Positions 61,642-64,000 of a DNA stretch of 64,000 bases are shown in pieces. The position numbers and the translations under genes were made by a program. The DNA lies in contig CAWHOY010000007.1 of the NCBI GenBank assembly GCA_963831155.1, positions 164,773 to 228,772 of the forward strand, given 5' to 3'. Within the stretch, counting starts at the first letter, position 1, and every line of letters starts with the position of its first letter. The notes beneath the pieces are model-generated. The model had not been told where the DNA came from. It worked only from the letters and a program-made list of their open reading frames with translations, and did no database searches. Origin of the DNA: CAVRXQ01 sp963831155 (GTDB lineage: Bacteria; Actinomycetota; Acidimicrobiia; Acidimicrobiales; Bog-793).

Positions 61642-63880
61642 TAGTCGACTCCCCTCGGTCTGCCGTTTTTGTGTGCGCTACGATCATCGGGAGACTCATC
61701 AGGTCCCTTCGCTTTGGCAATCCAGCACGCCGAAACCTTGAACTCCGGGATCTTGCTGCGAGGATCGAGTGTTCGGTGAGTAAGCCGGTTTGCACTGCGA
61801 GTGCCGGCCCAGTGATACGGAATGAAGACGGTGTCGGGCCGAATGGTTTTCACTACCATGACGCGAATCGTCAGATCATCGCGCCGCGTCGTCACCGTGA
61901 TCCAGTCGCCGTCTTTGATGCCATGCTGTTCAGCCAGACGCGGATGAATTTCCGCCCGAGGTTCAGGGCTCTGGTCCACTAGCGCGCCGATACGGCGGGT
62001 TTGCGTCCCCGACAGATACTGGCTGACCACTCGTCCGGTGGTAAGGAACAAGGGATATTCATCACTAATCGGATCGCCGCTGGGACGCCACTCTGTCGAC
62101 GTTGAAGTGCGCTTTGCCATCGTGGGTATAAAACTTCTTATCGACGAATAGGCGCGGGGTGCCAGGGTGGTCGAGCGATGGGCAGGGCCAGAAAATGCCC
62201 ATCTGCTGATCCACTCTCTCGTAGGTAATGCCGTAGTAGTCTGCCACGCCGCCTCGCGACGCGACTCGCAGCTCCTCGAAAATGTCAGCGGGATTCTTGA
62301 ATGGAAAGAACTGCCCGCGACCAAGCCGGTGCGCCAAATCGATGATGATGTCGGAGTCTCGTCTCGCATCACCCGGTGGATCGATGCTGTTCTTCCAGTG
62401 AATGACGCGACCTTCGGCGCTGCAACCAAGCCCATCCTCTTCCTCGTGGAGACTGCCGGCCATAACCACGTCGGCGTGATGGGCGGTTTCGGAGAGAAAG
62501 AAATCGACCACCCCGAAGTATTCCAGTTTCGACAGTGCTTCACGGGTGAAGTTCGCATCGGGAAGCGAAACTAGCGGGTTGAAGCACATGCAGAAGGAGT
62601 CCCTTAATTTCGCCGCTGTGGATAGCGTTCATGATTTCTTGCGCGCTGTAGCCCGGCTGGGGAAGTTCGTCAGGTTTGATGCCCCAGACACCGGCAACGT
62701 ACTCGCGGGCGGCAGGATCGGTGAGCGAACGCTGGCCGGGTAGTTGGTCGCACTTCTGCCCATGCTCGCGTCCACCCTGGCCGTTTCCCTGGCCGGTGAT
62801 CATCGTTGGCCCAGCGCCGTCGCGGCCAATGTTTCCGGTGGCAAGAGCGATGTTGAGTACCGCTAGACAGTTTTCGACGCCCTTGGACTGATGCTCCAAT
62901 CCCCGAGCGTGCATCATGATGGCGCGCTTCGATTTGCCAATCCAGCGTGCGGCCTTCTCGATCGATTCGGGTGGCACGCCGGTCATATCAGCAACTTTGC
63001 GAAGATCCCACTGCTTGGCGGATTCAGCCACCGCCTCGAACCCGGTCGTGTATTGCCTGATGAATTCGCGATCCTCCAGGCCATCACGCAGGATGACGTG
63101 CAGCATTCCCATCAAGAGTGCAAGATCGGTGCCGGGCCGTAATGGAAGATAGAGATCGGCATTTCGCGTGATAGGAGTCATCCGAGGATCGGCGACGATC
63201 AGTTTTCCGCCGTTGTCGCGGCAGCGCCAGATGTAGTCGGTCGTGATGGGAGCGCACTCGCCGATGTTCGCACCGATTACGAACAATACTTCAGCTTTAG
63301 GAATCTCGCTCCATGGAATCGTGCTTCGATCAATACCAAAGGCCAGCTTGTAGGCCGTTCCGGCAGAGACCATACAGAGTCGTCCGTTGTAGTCGATGTG
63401 GCGTGTGCCTAGAGCCACTCGGGCGAATTTGCCGAGCAGATACGATTTCTCAGTCGAGAGTGATGCGCCGCCGTAGATGGCAAAAGCGTCCTTACCGTAC
63501 TTTTCCTGGATCTCACGCATCCGGCTGACCGTGAAATTCAGGGCCTCGTCCCATGACGCCGGACGAAATCCTTGCTCACCTCGCATCAACGGAGTGAGCA
63601 AACGGTCGGGGTGATTGCCCTGCAGATAGCGCTTCACGCCTTTCGGGCAAAGCATGCCGCGGTTGAACGGAAACTCCTCCCAAGGCTCGAAGCCGATCAC
63701 GCGATTGTCGCGGACCTTTAATTGGATTCCGCATTGTTGACCGCAGAAGCAGCAATGGGTCTTGACCAACTTCTCCGCGGGATGGACGGATTCGTCGCTC
63801 CAACCGCCGGGCGGCTGGTAGTTGAGATGCGGCCCGAATTTGTCTTTGAGAATCTCTTCGGAGACCGGAGCCTTAGCCAT
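61641..63880 (-). pseudogene. Molybdopterin oxidoreductase (nitrate reductase-like), two frameshifts
   Basis: Large catalytic subunit of about 746 residues when corrected. [4Fe-4S] ligands C43, C46, C50, C78; NGRLCMVSAG with a Cys (169) at the Mo site; GREHGQKCDQLPGQR as in assimilatory NasC/NarB. It has no Tat signal, unlike napA. An extra base at about 62590 breaks the frame (GLLL | MCFNPLVSLPD), and a second shift at about 62085 (HFNVD | EWRPSGDP) moves it again; the conserved C-terminus (LFLTTGRVVSQYLSG) ends at 61641. Both flanks of each break are strongly conserved, so base errors are likely. First complete gene of the operon with the ferredoxin, Rieske and small membrane protein. Confidence 0.85.
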
Positions 63881-64000
63881 TCGCTTCCTCTTTTAATCTC
63901 AATTGCGCGAGCGAAAGTGACTTGCGCTTGCAGGTCGGACACAGCTCCTGCCAATTGCCCACTGGCCCCGACATCGAATAGTCAAATCCGACTTGCGGCA
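63873..64000 (-). CDS. C-terminus of an unidentified protein (cut by window edge)
   Basis: 42 codons remain on the minus strand, ending ...LRLKEEANG then TAA at 63873-63875. The stop lies inside the start of the Mo oxidoreductase gene (8-bp overlap), which fits translational coupling. A CPTC pair (ELCPTCKRKS) could be part of a metal site. Family cannot be named from so little. Confidence 0.55.
   Translation of the reverse strand, partial: PQVGFDYSMSGPVGNWQELCPTCKRKSLSLAQLRLKEEANG

Overview
The window looks like two different bacterial genomes joined end to end. Bases 1 to about 50,150 are very GC-rich. Their gene content (F420/LLM oxidoreductase, class II DAHP synthase, VKOR paired with a DUF929 protein, GYW-repeat secreted protein, GTG/TTG starts, mre-rng-rplU-rpmA-obg-proBA order) suggests an actinobacterium, probably class Acidimicrobiia (inference, no search run). 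From about 50,156 to the end, GC is lower and the genes (DUF2934/Hsp20-type protein, NapA with a four-heme NapB-like cytochrome, Mo oxidoreductase + 4Fe-4S + Rieske + two-helix protein, paired MarR regulators, ClC-CBS transporter) look like Acidobacteriota. The joint falls inside mreB, which has lost about its first 95 codons. A chimeric contig is the simplest explanation.

Left part, region by region. 1-4,665: a catabolic cluster of two SDRs, an acyl-CoA dehydrogenase, an LLM oxidoreductase and an APH-type kinase, resembling the LvaA/C/D or ACAD10/11 route for 4-hydroxyacyl-CoA. 4,744-8,271: a large class III cyclase/ATPase/TPR signalling protein. 8,373-9,791: tRNA-Leu(UAG) and a GT1 glycosyltransferase. 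9,930-15,939: Clp_N-only protein, MOSC protein, ArfB, a small acidic protein, threonine aldolase, an alpha/beta-hydrolase that has lost its Ser and His, and a class III aminotransferase. 16,067-20,905: polytopic membrane protein, RmuC, VKOR and its thioredoxin-like partner. 20,999-29,338: a tight minus-strand housekeeping run rpsB-tsf-pyrH-frr-cdsA-dxr-rseP-ispG, mostly with 4-bp overlaps. 29,514-33,305: XerC, a two-component system and a GerMN lipoprotein. 33,244-38,567: RsfS, NadD, class II DAHP synthase, a GYW-repeat/GH25-like secreted protein and a histidine phosphatase. 38,607-50,149: proA, a secreted protein, proB, obg, rpmA, rplU, rng, mrdA, mreD, mreC and the mreB fragment, all on the minus strand.

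Right part. 50,156-51,420 is a patchwork of gene fragments, including a 95-bp exact copy of part of clcA. 51,462-54,341 is napB-napA. 54,901-59,712 holds two close MarR paralogues, a secreted beta-propeller protein and marR2-clcA. 60,305 to the end holds a Mo oxidoreductase, a four-cluster ferredoxin, a Rieske protein and a small membrane protein.

The most interesting signal is a repeated operator, TATCGT-N3-RYGAYA, found six times: as a pair 23 bp apart, exactly 31 bp upstream of a TTGACA-N17 promoter, both before napA and before the beta-propeller gene, and singly next to the starts of both marR genes. This suggests one MarR-controlled regulon that includes nitrate reductase. At least six genes in both halves carry single-base frameshifts, including essential ones, so the assembly quality needs checking before any pseudogene claim.
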